Origin: Alkalibacterium subtropicum
Lineage (GTDB): Bacteria > Bacillota > Bacilli > Lactobacillales > Carnobacteriaceae_A
Length of the DNA stretch: 64,000 nucleotides
Assembly: GCF_900112455.1 (NCBI RefSeq)
Contig: NZ_FOLT01000002.1
Coordinates: 1 to 64,000 of the forward strand
Direction of reading: 5' to 3'
Numbering within the stretch: the first letter of the stretch is position 1; each line of letters opens with the position of its first letter. Under the pieces are notes generated by a model. The model was not told the origin of the DNA. It made no database searches and saw only the letters and a program-made list of their open reading frames with translations. Shown here in pieces: positions 10,804-20,482 of the stretch. The position numbers were made by a program, and so were the translations under genes.

Positions 10804-11854
10804 CGTTTTTCCTCTTTTCTTCCGCTTTTATTTTCTGCCACAAGGCATCCACTTCTTCCGCCGTCGCCGCTTCTACTCCATCAAACACATGCGGATGACG
10901 GCGTCTGATTTTTCTGTTCACTGTTTCTAGTACGTCTTCAAAGGTAAATTGCCCTTCCTTTTCAGCGATACTGGACTGATATAACAGCTGGACTAAAACA
11001 TCTCCGAGTTCTTCCATCCAGTTCTCGCTGTCACCTTTTTCGATAGCCTCGACCAGTTCCTGCGTTTCTTCTTTAAGGTACTTGATCAGCGACTGAGCCG
11101 ATTGTTCGTTGATCCACACATCGCCCTGCTCGTCATCAGTCACTCTATCTATATAATACTGGAGCGTTGAAAGAGACGTGACCTGTTCATCCAGCTCAAG
11201 CGGTGGGATGTACAAGGATCTCAAGTTGTAAACCCCTTCAAAGCGGTCGATTTCGTATAAAGGCATCCAGCTGATGTTTTCCTGGCTGCTTCCGGCTGCA
11301 TCGATAACGGCGACGCTGTGATCATCAGGATACTTTTCCATCAGCGTCAGTTTCACGTCCCCGGCCATCAAGGCATTGAATACCTGCATGACGATGACGT
11401 GCTGACCCGTATGCAGCGTATCCTGATTCAGATCAAAGGAATCCAGTAGCTGAAAGCCTTCGACCGGGTCGACCTGAACAGACTGGAAGAGATCGTCGAT
11501 AAAACTTTTTCCTCCGACGATGTTGACCTCCGGGTACTTGTCCAGAAGATCTTTCACTGTTTTTTCAGCGACCATCGGATGACCGGGTACCGCATAAAGA
11601 ATCTCTTGCTCTTCTGCGAGTGAAATAAGTTCATCTACGATGGCTGCGTATACTTTCTCGAAATCTTTGCCCATCTCTTCGTAAAGATAGTCAAATGCCT
11701 TGAAGACTACACCTTCTGCTTTCAGTTCTGTAACTGCAGGATGATCCTCCGTCCTTAAATAGACGACCTTGGCTTCTTTGATTTTTTTCTCTATTTTGAT
11801 CGGCATCTGGTCTTTATCCCCCGGACCGAGCCCTACTACATTGATTCTGTTCAT
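10790..11854 (-). CDS. yabN: YabN: tetrapyrrole-methylase-like domain fused to MazG
   Basis: The N-terminal half begins INVVGLGPGD, the SAM-binding glycine motif of tetrapyrrole (corrin/porphyrin) methylases, and contains the AVPGHPMVAEKTV segment. The C-terminal domain is MazG-like nucleotide pyrophosphohydrolase, with EETQELVEA, EELGDVLVQLL and RRHPHVFDG carrying the metal-binding acidic residues. At 354 residues it is shorter than the Bacillus protein, ending soon after the first MazG unit. AGGAGG precedes the ATG by 5 nt. It lies downstream of mfd, with a 52-bp repeat array between them, and overlaps rqcP. Confidence 0.92.
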   Translation of the reverse strand: MNRINVVGLGPGDKDQMPIKIEKKIKEAKVVYLRTEDHPAVTELKAEGVVFKAFDYLYEEMGKDFEKVYAAIVDELISLAEEQEILYAVPGHPMVAEKTVKDLLDKYPEVNIVGGKSFIDDLFQSVQVDPVEGFQLLDSFDLNQDTLHTGQHVIVMQVFNALMAGDVKLTLMEKYPDDHSVAVIDAAGSSQENISWMPLYEIDRFEGVYNLRSLYIPPLELDEQVTSLSTLQYYIDRVTDDEQGDVWINEQSAQSLIKYLKEETQELVEAIEKGDSENWMEELGDVLVQLLYQSSIAEKEGQFTFEDVLETVNRKIRRRHPHVFDGVEAATAEEVDALWQKIKAEEKRKNDETR

Positions 11855-11883
11855 TTTATCCTCCTAACTCTTCGTTTTTCTTC

Positions 11884-12250
11884 AAAAGGTGCTACTCAGA
11901 AGTTTAACATTTACTGAGTTCGACATTCACGATCGAAAAGTGCTCACTCAACCATTTGCGACTTGCTGAGTTCGACATTTCGCTTTGAAAAGTGCTCGCT
12001 CAACTGATCAGGGTTCTCCGAGTTCGACATCTTACTCGCAAAAGTGCTGACTCAAGCAACCAGGACTCTCCCAGTTCGACATCTTACTCGCAAAAGTGCT
12101 GACTCAAGCAACCAGGACTCTCCCAGTTCGACATCTTACTCGCAAAAGTGCTGACTCAAGCAACCAGGACTCTCCCAGTTCGACATTTCGCTTTGTAAAG
12201 TGCTCACTCAACTGATCAGAGCTCTCCGAGTTCGACATCTTACTCATTTT
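11884..12250 (-). repeat. 52-bp tandem repeat array (array A), seven units
   Basis: The string AGTTCGACAT starts at 11917, 11969, 12021, 12073, 12125, 12177 and 12229, an exact 52-bp period, with a partial earlier unit from 11884. The units beginning 12021, 12073 and 12125 are identical over all 52 bp. Two sub-types differ in the middle (TTTCGCTTTG versus CTTACTCGC). Each unit holds an imperfect palindrome of about 36 bp bounded by TGAGT and ACTCA, then about 16 bp of linker. It fills the mfd-yabN gap (11855-12283) and, by its position inside a same-strand gene run, should be transcribed. Confidence 0.95.
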
Positions 12251-12283
12251 TACGACTCACCTGCATAATAAGCAGACATTTAT

Positions 12284-15200
12284 TTATTTTTTACTGGTCT
12301 GCTTTTCACTTTGTTTTTCTTTCTCCATACGATATTCCGCGCAGTTTTTCGAGAACAGAACCAGGGCATCCAGCCATACGTTCTCCTGCATGCGTCTGGT
12401 GAGTTTAAAGGCGACGGAAAGTTTATCTCCCGACTGCATGTCTGTCTTCATCGGGATATCTTTCAGTGCCTTGAATATTTCAGGAAGTGGAAATTTCCGT
12501 GTCCCTTCAGCGGAAAAGGTCACAGTGATTGTCGCGTTTTCCCGCTTGATCGTTTCTATGAGTGCTGTTTCGCTGTACATTTTGAGTAGTCCGACGGAAA
12601 GGAGATCTGCCACCGACTGAGGATACTCCCCAAAGCGGTCGATCAGTTCATCCTGCAGCTCGACATAGTCCTCTTCCGAGGAGAACTGGCGGATCCGTTT
12701 GTACAGCTCGATCTTCTGCCGTTCGTCTTCCACATAAGAGCCGGGAAGATACGCATCAAGAGACAGATCCATTTCGACATGGGTCTTGGCTTGCGTCTTG
12801 TCTCCGCGTTTTCTGGCTACCGCTTCAGACAGCATCTGCGAGTACAGATCGAAGCCGACACTGTCGATGAAGCCGTGCTGCTGCTGGCCTAACAAATTCC
12901 CCGCACCGCGGATCGCCAGATCACGCATGGCGATCTTGAAGCCGGATCCCAGTTCAGTGAAATCCTTGATCGCCTGAAGACGCTTTTCACTCACTTCAGT
13001 CAGCACTTTATTCGGCTGATGCATGAAGTAGGCATAAGCGATGCGGCTGCTTCGACCGACCCGTCCTCTTAACTGATACAATTGTGACAGCCCCATCCGG
13101 TCCGCATCTTCAACGATCAGGGTATTGACGTTCGGTATGTCCACACCGGTTTCAATGATCGTTGTGGTCACGAGCAGGTCGAATTCTCCTTGAATAAATT
13201 CATAAAGTACGTTTTCCAGCTGGTTCTCACTCATCTGACCATGTGCATAGGCGATCCGCGCTTCAGGCACGAGCTGCTGCAGTTCATCTGCCCGTTGCTC
13301 GATCGTGCTGACGCGGTTGTGAAGATAAAAGACCTGACCGCCGCGTGCCAGTTCCCGCTGGATCGATTCCTGTACGACCGGACCGTTCATCTCCATGACA
13401 TAGGTCTGTACCGGATAGCGGTTGGCCGGTGGTGTTTCGATGACAGACAGATCCCTGACCCCAAGCATCGACATATGCAGTGTACGCGGAATAGGTGTTG
13501 CGGTGAGCGTCAGGACATCCACTTCGTTTTTCAGCTGCTTCAGCCGTTCTTTATGCTTCACGCCAAAGCGCTGTTCCTCATCAACGATCAGCAGACCGAG
13601 ATCCTGAAACTCGATATCCTTGGATAACACCCGGTGGGTCCCAACGACGATATCGACTTGTCCTTTTCTTAATCCGTTCACCGTTTCTTTGATCTGCTTG
13701 CCTGTTCTGAAACGGCTCAAAAGGCCGATCTCGACAGGAAAATCCGCGAACCGTTCGATCATGGTCTCGTAATGCTGCTGAGCCAATACAGTCGTCGGCA
13801 CCAGAAATGCGACCTGTTTGCCGTCCTGCACGGCTTTGAATGCCGCCCGCATCGCTACCTCTGTTTTTCCGTACCCAACATCTCCAACAAGCAGTCGGTC
13901 CATCGGTTTCTTTTTCTCCATATCCTTTTTCACTTCATGGATAGAACGCAGCTGATCATCCGTTTCCGTATAAGGAAAGACATCATCAAATTCCTGCTGG
14001 TAGGCATCATCCTCTGAAAAGCCATAGCCCACCTTGCTTTCTCTGGCGGCATAGAGCTCGATCAGATCATCGGCAATATCTTCCACTTGAGCAGCTACAC
14101 GATTTTTCGTTTTCGCCCAGGCCGTTCCGCCAAGCTTGTTCAGCTTCGGCGTCTTCCCTTCGGAAGATACATATTTCTGCAGCAGATTGAGCTGAGAGAC
14201 CGGAATAAACAGCTTGGATGTATCACTGTATACAACAGACAAGTAATCCTGATGTATGCCGTTTATCTCCATCGTCTCCATACCCATGAACTGCCCGATC
14301 CCGTGATTGACGTGGACCACATAATCGCCTTTTTCTAGTTCCGAATAACTTTTAAGCCTTTCAGCATTGGTAATATTCTGGCGTCTGGGTTTTTTCTTCG
14401 GGATCCGGTTGAACAGTTCTTTTTCAGTCAAAACAGCCAATCTCTGCTGGGGCAGTTCAAAACCAGTCTGTACACTTGACGTTATGACCTGCACTCTCTC
14501 AGACTCGATCGTCCCGTCTTTGGACAGCACACTTTCGATCTCAAAGTTAAGCAGCGTCTGATGGACTTTTTCGGCCCGTTCTTCGCTGTCAGTCATGACC
14601 ACAACAGTATAGTTCTGTTTCTTCCAGCGTTCCATCTCTGTTTTAACGAGCGGCATCTGTCCAAAAAATTTCTGCATCGTCCGGTACTGGAATGCATGGA
14701 TCGCATCCAGTTTCAGACCTTTCATCCCTTTTTGAAACAGTGCGAAATGCATCTGCGGCTGGTAAGCCTGCTTGAGCGTTTCTCTGAATGGAACAGAGAA
14801 AGACTGATCGTACAGGATCGTGCCGCTGGACAGCTGACTAGTTACCCACTCGGCTTCTTCTTGATCCAGACGTGCTTCGTTTTCGAGGATCCGCGGATAC
14901 TCGTCCATGACGATGACCGCCTCTCCAGAAGCATAATCGATGACCGTTGCCTTGTCTCTGTACAACAGGTCCGTGTATTTTGCCAGTTCTTCAATGTAAG
15001 CTTCTTCTCTGATCGCATCCATGACCGGCGTCACACTGTGCGTCAGCTGTTCCTTCCGATCCCCTTCTTTTATTTTCTTCATTGAATGGGTGAAAGCTTT
15101 GTCAAAGCGCTGCAGTATCTCTTCTTTTTTATCGACAGGAAGCAGCGCATCTGTTGCAGGGATGATCGTCACCTGATCGATATTATGACTGGACCTCTGT

Positions 15201-15829
15201 GTGTCTGCATCAAAATATCGCAGAGAATCCACTTCAACATCGAACAATTCCATACGTACGGGCTGCTCTTCAGTTAGCGGATAAACATCAACGATCCCAC
15301 CGCGGATGCTGTATTCCCCTGGAGCCGCCACTTTCTGTTCGCGTCGGTAGCCCATTTCGGTCAGCTTGAATGTGATTTCATCCAGTTCGACTTCGTCACC
15401 CACAGCAAAAGACAGTTCGGCATCTCTAAACACTTTAGGGTCTGGCAGGATTTTACGTGCGCCGGCAAGGGGAACCACGACGATCCCCGGCTCTCCCTTT
15501 AATAGAAAATCCAGTGCCTTGACACGGTCAGCCCGTGCTTCCGGTGATGCGATCGCCATTTCAGCATGGATCATATCATCGACCGAGAAGAGAAAGAGCT
15601 GTTCATCAGGCACTAAACCTGTCAGATCAGCGATCATCTGATTGGCATGATAAAGATTCTGAGTGACCACAACGAGCGGTTTCTTTTTTTCTTCCAGCAT
15701 CGCCTGAAGCAGAAGTGTCCGGGCTGAACCCGCCAGCCCCGTGATCAGCTGATGACTCTGATCGGTCAGTGTCTCAAAAACCTCCTGTACCGAAGGCTTG
15801 TTACTTAAAAATGTGTGTAAGTGTAGCAT
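12284..15829 (-). CDS. mfd: Transcription-repair coupling factor Mfd
   Basis: Mfd removes RNA polymerase stalled at lesions and recruits UvrA. The 1,181-residue protein shows the expected order: UvrB-like N-terminal domains, the RNAP-interacting domain (YVVHVNHGIGQFMGMETM), a RecG-like translocase with Walker A GDVGYGKTEVAMRAAFKA and DEEQRFG, the TRG region (RGRVGRSSRIAYAY) and a C-terminal TRCF domain. The ATG at 15829 has AAAGGAG at 9 nt; a TTG three codons upstream touches the ribosome site and is rejected. Its 3' end ends close to the 52-bp array. Confidence 0.97.
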   Translation of the reverse strand: MLHLHTFLSNKPSVQEVFETLTDQSHQLITGLAGSARTLLLQAMLEEKKKPLVVVTQNLYHANQMIADLTGLVPDEQLFLFSVDDMIHAEMAIASPEARADRVKALDFLLKGEPGIVVVPLAGARKILPDPKVFRDAELSFAVGDEVELDEITFKLTEMGYRREQKVAAPGEYSIRGGIVDVYPLTEEQPVRMELFDVEVDSLRYFDADTQRSSHNIDQVTIIPATDALLPVDKKEEILQRFDKAFTHSMKKIKEGDRKEQLTHSVTPVMDAIREEAYIEELAKYTDLLYRDKATVIDYASGEAVIVMDEYPRILENEARLDQEEAEWVTSQLSSGTILYDQSFSVPFRETLKQAYQPQMHFALFQKGMKGLKLDAIHAFQYRTMQKFFGQMPLVKTEMERWKKQNYTVVVMTDSEERAEKVHQTLLNFEIESVLSKDGTIESERVQVITSSVQTGFELPQQRLAVLTEKELFNRIPKKKPRRQNITNAERLKSYSELEKGDYVVHVNHGIGQFMGMETMEINGIHQDYLSVVYSDTSKLFIPVSQLNLLQKYVSSEGKTPKLNKLGGTAWAKTKNRVAAQVEDIADDLIELYAARESKVGYGFSEDDAYQQEFDDVFPYTETDDQLRSIHEVKKDMEKKKPMDRLLVGDVGYGKTEVAMRAAFKAVQDGKQVAFLVPTTVLAQQHYETMIERFADFPVEIGLLSRFRTGKQIKETVNGLRKGQVDIVVGTHRVLSKDIEFQDLGLLIVDEEQRFGVKHKERLKQLKNEVDVLTLTATPIPRTLHMSMLGVRDLSVIETPPANRYPVQTYVMEMNGPVVQESIQRELARGGQVFYLHNRVSTIEQRADELQQLVPEARIAYAHGQMSENQLENVLYEFIQGEFDLLVTTTIIETGVDIPNVNTLIVEDADRMGLSQLYQLRGRVGRSSRIAYAYFMHQPNKVLTEVSEKRLQAIKDFTELGSGFKIAMRDLAIRGAGNLLGQQQHGFIDSVGFDLYSQMLSEAVARKRGDKTQAKTHVEMDLSLDAYLPGSYVEDERQKIELYKRIRQFSSEEDYVELQDELIDRFGEYPQSVADLLSVGLLKMYSETALIETIKRENATITVTFSAEGTRKFPLPEIFKALKDIPMKTDMQSGDKLSVAFKLTRRMQENVWLDALVLFSKNCAEYRMEKEKQSEKQTSKK

Positions 15830-15851
15830 GCTGATCAACTCCTTTGTCTGC

Positions 15852-16412
15852 TCAGTTGAACTGAGTCATGGTATCCATATACGTCTGCCCTTCAGCCCAG
15901 TATATGGCTGCATCCGCCGCTTTCCTGACCGAGAACAGCATAGCTTCATGGTCCGATTTATGAAAAGGACTGAGAACATGAGCAACCACCGACTGATTTT
16001 CAAACGGGCGCCCGACACCGATGCGCAGACGGTTGAATTTCTTTGTCCCTATATGATCGATGATGCTCTTGATGCCGTTGTGACCGCCGGCACCGCCTTT
16101 TTGTCTCAAGCGTATTTTCCCGGCCGGCAGATCCATATCGTCATAGACCACGACCATATCTTCCTCATTAAGGTCATAATAATCAAGCCACTGTCTGACT
16201 GAGCGTCCGGAATCATTCATATACGTCTGCGGTTTGACTAAAATGACTTTTTCCGATCCGATCATGCCTTCAGCATAGACTGAATCGAAGTTGGTCCGGT
16301 TAAACACCCAACCTTTCTGATAAGCAATTTCGTCAAGGGTGATAAAGCCGATATTGTGTTTGGTTTTTGCATATTTCCCGCCGGGATTCCCCAGGCCAAT
16401 AATTAATTTCAT
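15852..16412 (-). CDS. pth: Peptidyl-tRNA hydrolase
   Basis: Pth releases tRNA from prematurely dropped peptidyl-tRNA. Family motifs are present: GLGNPGGKYAKTKHNIGF with the catalytic His near residue 20, NDSGRSV, YDDMDLPAGKIRLRQKGGAGGHNGIKSI and RLRIGVGRP. The length (186) is standard and AAGGAG lies 6 nt before ATG. Only 22 nt separate it from mfd, so they are probably cotranscribed, the usual pth-mfd pairing in Bacilli. Confidence 0.97.
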   Translation of the reverse strand: MKLIIGLGNPGGKYAKTKHNIGFITLDEIAYQKGWVFNRTNFDSVYAEGMIGSEKVILVKPQTYMNDSGRSVRQWLDYYDLNEEDMVVVYDDMDLPAGKIRLRQKGGAGGHNGIKSIIDHIGTKKFNRLRIGVGRPFENQSVVAHVLSPFHKSDHEAMLFSVRKAADAAIYWAEGQTYMDTMTQFN

Positions 16413-16521
16413 AATGCTCTCCTTATCGTTACACTCGATCGTGCAAAATGGTACGGGAAACGGATCCGTTTCCCGACTGTTTTTCTGATGATTCTAAATT
16501 CCTGAAATAATCCTGAACATA

Positions 16522-16556
16522 CAAAAAAGCTGAACGGTTACGTCCAGTCTTTTTTA
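16522..16556 (-). terminator. terminator after the zinc-ribbon membrane protein
   Basis: CTGAACG (16530-16536) pairs with CGTCCAG (16541-16547) with one wobble. The stem has A6 on one side and T6 on the other, so it could act in both directions. Confidence 0.75.
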
Positions 16557-16606
16557 TTATTCTACTATTATAGCATATCTTCAATCACTAACCACCTTGA
16601 TAAAGA

Positions 16607-17008
16607 TCAGGTTTTTCTGATGAATTTATTCTGACAGGAAGGACATGTCACGCGCACCTTTTTTCTGCCGCGCGGGATCCTTATTTTCTGTTTACAGCTG
16701 GGACATTTGGTTATTTTAAATGCTTTCCTCTGGATCCAGCGGTTCCTGTATTTGCGGTAACTGGATAAAACAGACTGCTTCAATTTGATGTACTGCTGAA
16801 GCTCTCTGCGCCTGTTCCCTTTTTCTCTGGATAACACGCGAAGCCCACCATATGCGATCGACGCTAAGGCCAGCAGGTTCAGAATGCCTCCGCCAGTGAA
16901 GTTACTGAATATGCTCAGCACCAGCCCGAAAAGAATCAGCACCTTTGACAGCTCATCGTAGCCATAACGGCCTTTCATATAAAACATCAGCTTACTCATC
17001 CATTGCAT
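16607..17008 (-). CDS. Small membrane protein with C-terminal zinc ribbon, unknown function
   Basis: The protein of 133 residues has two hydrophobic helices (about 20-38 and 42-58), a basic stretch rich in Arg/Lys/Tyr, and a C-terminal double-CxxC zinc ribbon (KCPSCKQK...VTCPSCQNK). The layout suggests a membrane-tethered nucleic-acid or metal-binding domain on the inner face; function is not known to me. The ATG at 17008 has AAAAGG at 9 nt; the ATG three codons upstream overlaps that site. It stands alone between terminators, upstream of pth on the same strand. Confidence 0.7.
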   Translation of the reverse strand: MQWMSKLMFYMKGRYGYDELSKVLILFGLVLSIFSNFTGGGILNLLALASIAYGGLRVLSREKGNRRRELQQYIKLKQSVLSSYRKYRNRWIQRKAFKITKCPSCKQKIRIPRGRKKVRVTCPSCQNKFIRKT

Positions 17009-17101
17009 TATATCCATCCTTTTTCACATGTCATATTGGATTCATTACAGTTTACACTAGTCAGTATACAGGATAAATTTAAAGAAACAATGAAGAACAG
17101 C

Positions 17102-17140
17102 AAAAAAAGCCGGCTGATTCGTTTAAACGAATCAGCCGGC
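17102..17140 (-). terminator. perfect-palindrome terminator after the lipoprotein gene
   Basis: Positions 17109-17140 are a perfect 32-bp palindrome (arm GCCGGCTGATTCGTTT) followed on the minus strand by seven T residues. It lies 14 nt after the lipoprotein stop codon. Confidence 0.92.
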
Positions 17141-17154
17141 CGTTAATTGATGGG

Positions 17155-17691
17155 TCACTCAGCCTCGTTGGCTGGGATAATAACATTTTCAAATCTTACT
17201 AATTCTTCAGCATCCGCTTCGTCGCCGACTTCCCAAAGGTCTTCATCAGCCACACCTATCTGATACTGTTGTTCAGTATCAGCGGCACTTGCTGTGAATG
17301 TGAACTCACCTTCAGTAACTTCCGGTTTCTCAACGACCTCGCCGTCCTGAATGACGAATGCAAAGATTTCTTCGACCTCTTCATTCCCTTCGGCAAGCCC
17401 ACTCACGGTTGCTTCTCCATTTTCAGGAGTAAACACGTAACCGTCCTGAGACCATGAACCGCCGCTTACAGTCAGTTCGATAGGTGATGTATAATCTAAG
17501 TCGCTGCCGATATCGTCAATAATGTCATGGGCACTCTGTTCGGCTTCGTCCGCTCCTTCTTCGACTGCATCTTCTGTTTCATCTGCTACATCTTCAACAG
17601 ATTGCTCAACATCTTCCGCTTCCTCAGTCTCGCATCCCGCTAAAGCAAACGAAGAAACCGCTAATAAACTCACTAATTTTTTGTAATCCAT
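17155..17691 (-). CDS. Acidic lipoprotein, unknown function
   Basis: A type II signal peptide with lipobox LAGC gives Cys20 as the lipidated residue. Residues 22-60 are almost a pure Glu/Asp/Ala run, probably an unstructured spacer, followed by a beta-rich domain of about 110 residues. The strongly acidic composition fits a salt- or alkali-adapted surface. AGGAGG lies 11 nt before ATG. No family is recognised; it is a single-gene unit with its own strong terminator. Confidence 0.75.
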   Translation of the reverse strand: MDYKKLVSLLAVSSFALAGCETEEAEDVEQSVEDVADETEDAVEEGADEAEQSAHDIIDDIGSDLDYTSPIELTVSGGSWSQDGYVFTPENGEATVSGLAEGNEEVEEIFAFVIQDGEVVEKPEVTEGEFTFTASAADTEQQYQIGVADEDLWEVGDEADAEELVRFENVIIPANEAE

Positions 17692-17866
17692 TTTGAAACA
17701 TTCCTCCTATGTTCTTATGTTCTCTCCATTATTTTTTGTAATGAAATGAACATTCTTTCATTCGAAATCATCATACCACATCATAAAAATGAGCACAATC
17801 ATTTAAGACCGGCATGACAATATTGGTAACGCTGTACATAAATCTGCCTTTATCGATTTTTAATGC

Positions 17867-17895
17867 TTGACTATCTAAGCTTTCACTTATATCAT
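17867..17895 (+). promoter_or_regulatory. distal candidate promoter of glmS
   Basis: TTGACT (17867-17872), 17 bp, TATCAT (17890-17895). It lies about 220 bp before the glmS start, in a gap without genes. Confidence 0.45.
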
Positions 17896-17990
17896 AAGGA
17901 CACTGTGCATTTTCAAAAAGGTAAGCCGGCGCTTGATCCTTTGCACATCCCGACTATACCACTGCAGAATTATTCAGCGTTTTTATTCTG

Positions 17991-18019
17991 TTGACTTTGC
18001 ACTTTAATACCTTTATTAT
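17991..18019 (+). promoter_or_regulatory. proximal candidate promoter of glmS
   Basis: TTGACT (17991-17996), 17 bp, TATTAT (18014-18019). It would give a leader of about 87 nt that contains the hairpins annotated downstream. Confidence 0.55.
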
Positions 18020-18029
18020 AGTAATGCTT

Positions 18030-18112
18030 GTCATAAAGACCCATCGCACACCCACGATGTCTGGTCTATACCAATAGATACCAAACCGACTCTCTGAAAG
18101 GTGGAAAAATTA
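18030..18112 (+). promoter_or_regulatory. structured glmS leader, no glmS ribozyme core seen
   Basis: GACC-CATCG...CGATG-GGTC forms a two-tier hairpin (about 18036-18068). The GGTCTAT that closes it can also pair with ATAGATACC just downstream, so two folds exclude each other. ACC before the start codon can pair with the ribosome site AAAGGTGG. I looked for the conserved glmS ribozyme core (AGCGCC...GAACU type) and did not find it. A regulatory role is inference. Confidence 0.35.
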
Positions 18113-19921
18113 ATGTGTGGAATTGTAGGATACATTGGAAAAAAAGATGCTAAAGATATATTATTACATGGACTTGAAAAACTGGAATACCGCGGTTATG
18201 ACTCAGCGGGGATTTACGTGCAGAATAAGGCTCAGGAGGGGCATTTATTTAAAGAGAAAGGCAGAATCGCTGCGCTGCGGGAGAAAGTGGACGCGTCAGT
18301 CGAGGCAACCGCCGGTATCGGTCACACGCGATGGGCGACTCATGGTGCCCCAAGCGTGCGCAACGCCCACCCGCATCAGTCTTTCAGTGAACGGTTCACT
18401 ATTGTTCACAACGGCGTTATTGAAAACTATCAGGAAGTCAAAGATGCTTACTTAGGGGATATCGAGCTGAAGAGTGATACTGATACTGAAATCATCGTTC
18501 AGCTGATTGCCTGGTTCGTTGAAGAAGAAGGTCTTTCACCCATCGATGCCTTTAAAAAAGCTATTGTTGCCTTAGAGGGATCCTATGCCATTGCTTTAAT
18601 GGACACCGAAAATCCCGATGTCATTTATGCAGCAAAAAATAAAAGTCCGCTTTTACTTGGTAAAGGCGACAGTTTCAATGTCATCTGCAGCGACGCCATG
18701 GCGATGATCAAAGAAACCGATCAGTTCGTCGAATTGATGGACAAAGAAGTAGCGACGGTCACCCGCGAATCTCTCGTTATTGAAAATTTCTCCGGTGATA
18801 TCATCGACCGTGAGGCTTATACTGCTGAAATCGATTCGGATGATCTGGAAAAAGGGACGTATCCTTACTACATGCTGAAAGAAATCGATGAACAGCCAGC
18901 GGTCATGCGTAAGCTTTTACTGAAATATCAGGATGAAAACGGCAAGTTGACTGTCGATCAGGAGATCGTTGATACCATGCTGGAGTCTGACCGTATTTAT
19001 ATCATCGCGGCAGGTACAAGTTACCATGCCGGTCTGGTCGGTAAACAGCTTATCGAGTCCATGACCCACATCCCGACTGAAGTCCATGTATCCAGTGAAT
19101 TCGGTTATCACACACCGCTCCTGTCTGAAAAACCGTTCTTCATCTTTATTTCTCAAAGTGGTGAAACAGCAGACAGCCGTCAGGTGCTGGTCAAGACAAA
19201 TGCACTGGGACATCCTTCATTGACCGTAACCAATGTTGCCGGCTCAACTTTATCCCGCGAATCCAATTTCACGCTGCTTCTGAATGCAGGACCTGAAATA
19301 GCGGTAGCTTCCACTAAAGCCTACACGGCACAAATCGCTGTGTTAGCTATTTTAAGTGAAGTGGTCGGCATGAGCAAAGGCCTTATCAAAAAAGGAACCA
19401 TGCTGCATGATATCGGTATCGTTGCTAATGCCATGCAAGCGATCGTCGATGATAAAGAAAAAATCGAAGAACTTGCTTCTGAATACTTGAGCATTTCCCG
19501 CAATGCCTTCTATATCGGACGCGGTATGGATTACCACGTTGCCTTGGAAGCTGCCTTGAAATTAAAAGAAATTTCATATATTCAGACAGAAGGTTTTGCT
19601 GCCGGTGAATTGAAGCATGGAACGATCGCGTTGATCGAAGAAGGTACACCAGTGATCGCACTTGTGACTGAAAAAGGCGTCGCCGGTCACACCCGCGGAA
19701 ACCTTCAGGAAACACAGGCCCGTGGCGCCCATACGATGGTCATCTCTATGGACGGCTTGAATCGTCCCGGTGACCAGATCGTTATCCCGCATGTCAATCC
19801 TCTGTTATCAGCTTTAGTGAGCGTCATTCCCACACAGCTGCTGTCATACTACTGCAGTCTGCACCGTGGAAACGACGTCGACAAACCACGTAATCTGGCC
19901 AAGTCCGTTACTGTAGAATAA
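18113..19921 (+). CDS. glmS: Glutamine--fructose-6-phosphate aminotransferase (isomerizing)
   Basis: GlmS makes glucosamine-6-phosphate from fructose-6-phosphate and glutamine, the entry to peptidoglycan and UDP-GlcNAc synthesis (with glmU nearby at 29 kb). The N-terminal Ntn glutaminase starts MCGIVGYIG; the catalytic Cys follows the initiator Met, so the start must be the ATG at 18113, with AAAGGTGG 8 nt upstream. GHTRWATHG and the two SIS domains ([25 protein letters not shown]) are complete, and the protein ends in the canonical [11 protein letters not shown]. The length of 602 is normal. Confidence 0.98.
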   Translation: MCGIVGYIGKKDAKDILLHGLEKLEYRGYDSAGIYVQNKAQEGHLFKEKGRIAALREKVDASVEATAGIGHTRWATHGAPSVRNAHPHQSFSERFTIVHNGVIENYQEVKDAYLGDIELKSDTDTEIIVQLIAWFVEEEGLSPIDAFKKAIVALEGSYAIALMDTENPDVIYAAKNKSPLLLGKGDSFNVICSDAMAMIKETDQFVELMDKEVATVTRESLVIENFSGDIIDREAYTAEIDSDDLEKGTYPYYMLKEIDEQPAVMRKLLLKYQDENGKLTVDQEIVDTMLESDRIYIIAAGTSYHAGLVGKQLIESMTHIPTEVHVSSEFGYHTPLLSEKPFFIFISQSGETADSRQVLVKTNALGHPSLTVTNVAGSTLSRESNFTLLLNAGPEIAVASTKAYTAQIAVLAILSEVVGMSKGLIKKGTMLHDIGIVANAMQAIVDDKEKIEELASEYLSISRNAFYIGRGMDYHVALEAALKLKEISYIQTEGFAAGELKHGTIALIEEGTPVIALVTEKGVAGHTRGNLQETQARGAHTMVISMDGLNRPGDQIVIPHVNPLLSALVSVIPTQLLSYYCSLHRGNDVDKPRNLAKSVTVE

Positions 19922-19930
19922 TTTATGAGT

Positions 19931-19968
19931 AAAAGCTGCGTTTCACTTCGGTGAAACGCAGCTTTTTA
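19931..19968 (+). terminator. glmS terminator
   Basis: AAGCTGCGTTTCAC, a TTCG tetraloop and GTGAAACGCAGCTT, then T5. It begins 10 nt after the glmS stop. Confidence 0.93.
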
Positions 19969-20119
19969 TATCGCAACAGTTTTTCTCAGGAATCAGCCTG
20001 ACGATTACACTAATTTTCAGACTTCCCATTATTTCTTTACACTGATTTTGTCCTGTCAGGTCAGCAGAATCCTTCGGCTGGCACATATATCAAATGTTCT
20101 TTCCACCGACACACCTATA

Positions 20120-20430
20120 TCTGTGAGTTTGCCTTATATCACTCTTATAGTGACCACTCGAAATGACTCATGCTGTGAGAAGTCACTAAAAGCCCCTTGT
20201 TCTTACCAGTCGTTCACTTAATTATTTTCGGTGGTACTCAAATGAGCTTTGTTATGTCTTCTGAAAATACACGACTGACTGAGTGGTTAATATCAGAGCA
20301 GATTAGTAACAGCTCACTGGATTTTACAAGGTGGGTTGGTAGAAAAAGACCGAATCAGAGCAGGCTCCACCCTAAAATCATCTGAGTCATAATAATAGAA
20401 ACCCCCTTCTGGCTACTCAATATTGTTTTT
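20120..20430 (+). repeat. degenerate ~52-bp periodic palindrome array (array B)
   Basis: Arms of the form TGAG or TGGG begin at 20124, 20176, 20280, 20331 and 20383, i.e. steps of 51-52 bp with one missing member near 20228. Several are paired with a CACTC, CTCAC or ACTCA arm about 35-40 bp later; the clearest runs from TGAGTCA (20383) to GGCTACTCA. Sequence conservation between units is low, so this is either an old array or a weak call. It lies in the convergent glmS/aspD gap (19922-20586), which holds no gene I can support. Confidence 0.5.
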
Positions 20431-20482
20431 TTCACTCTTTGACTATCAGCACTAGAAAACAAAAGGTTTTTGCGACCTGTCA

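Noticed and set aside
17760-18112. glmS ribozyme upstream of glmS
   Set aside because: The conserved catalytic core sequences were not found; only unrelated hairpins are present.
20197-20385. Open frame of about 60 codons on the plus strand in the glmS/aspD gap
   Set aside because: No ribosome site, no family resemblance, and it overlaps the degenerate repeat array.
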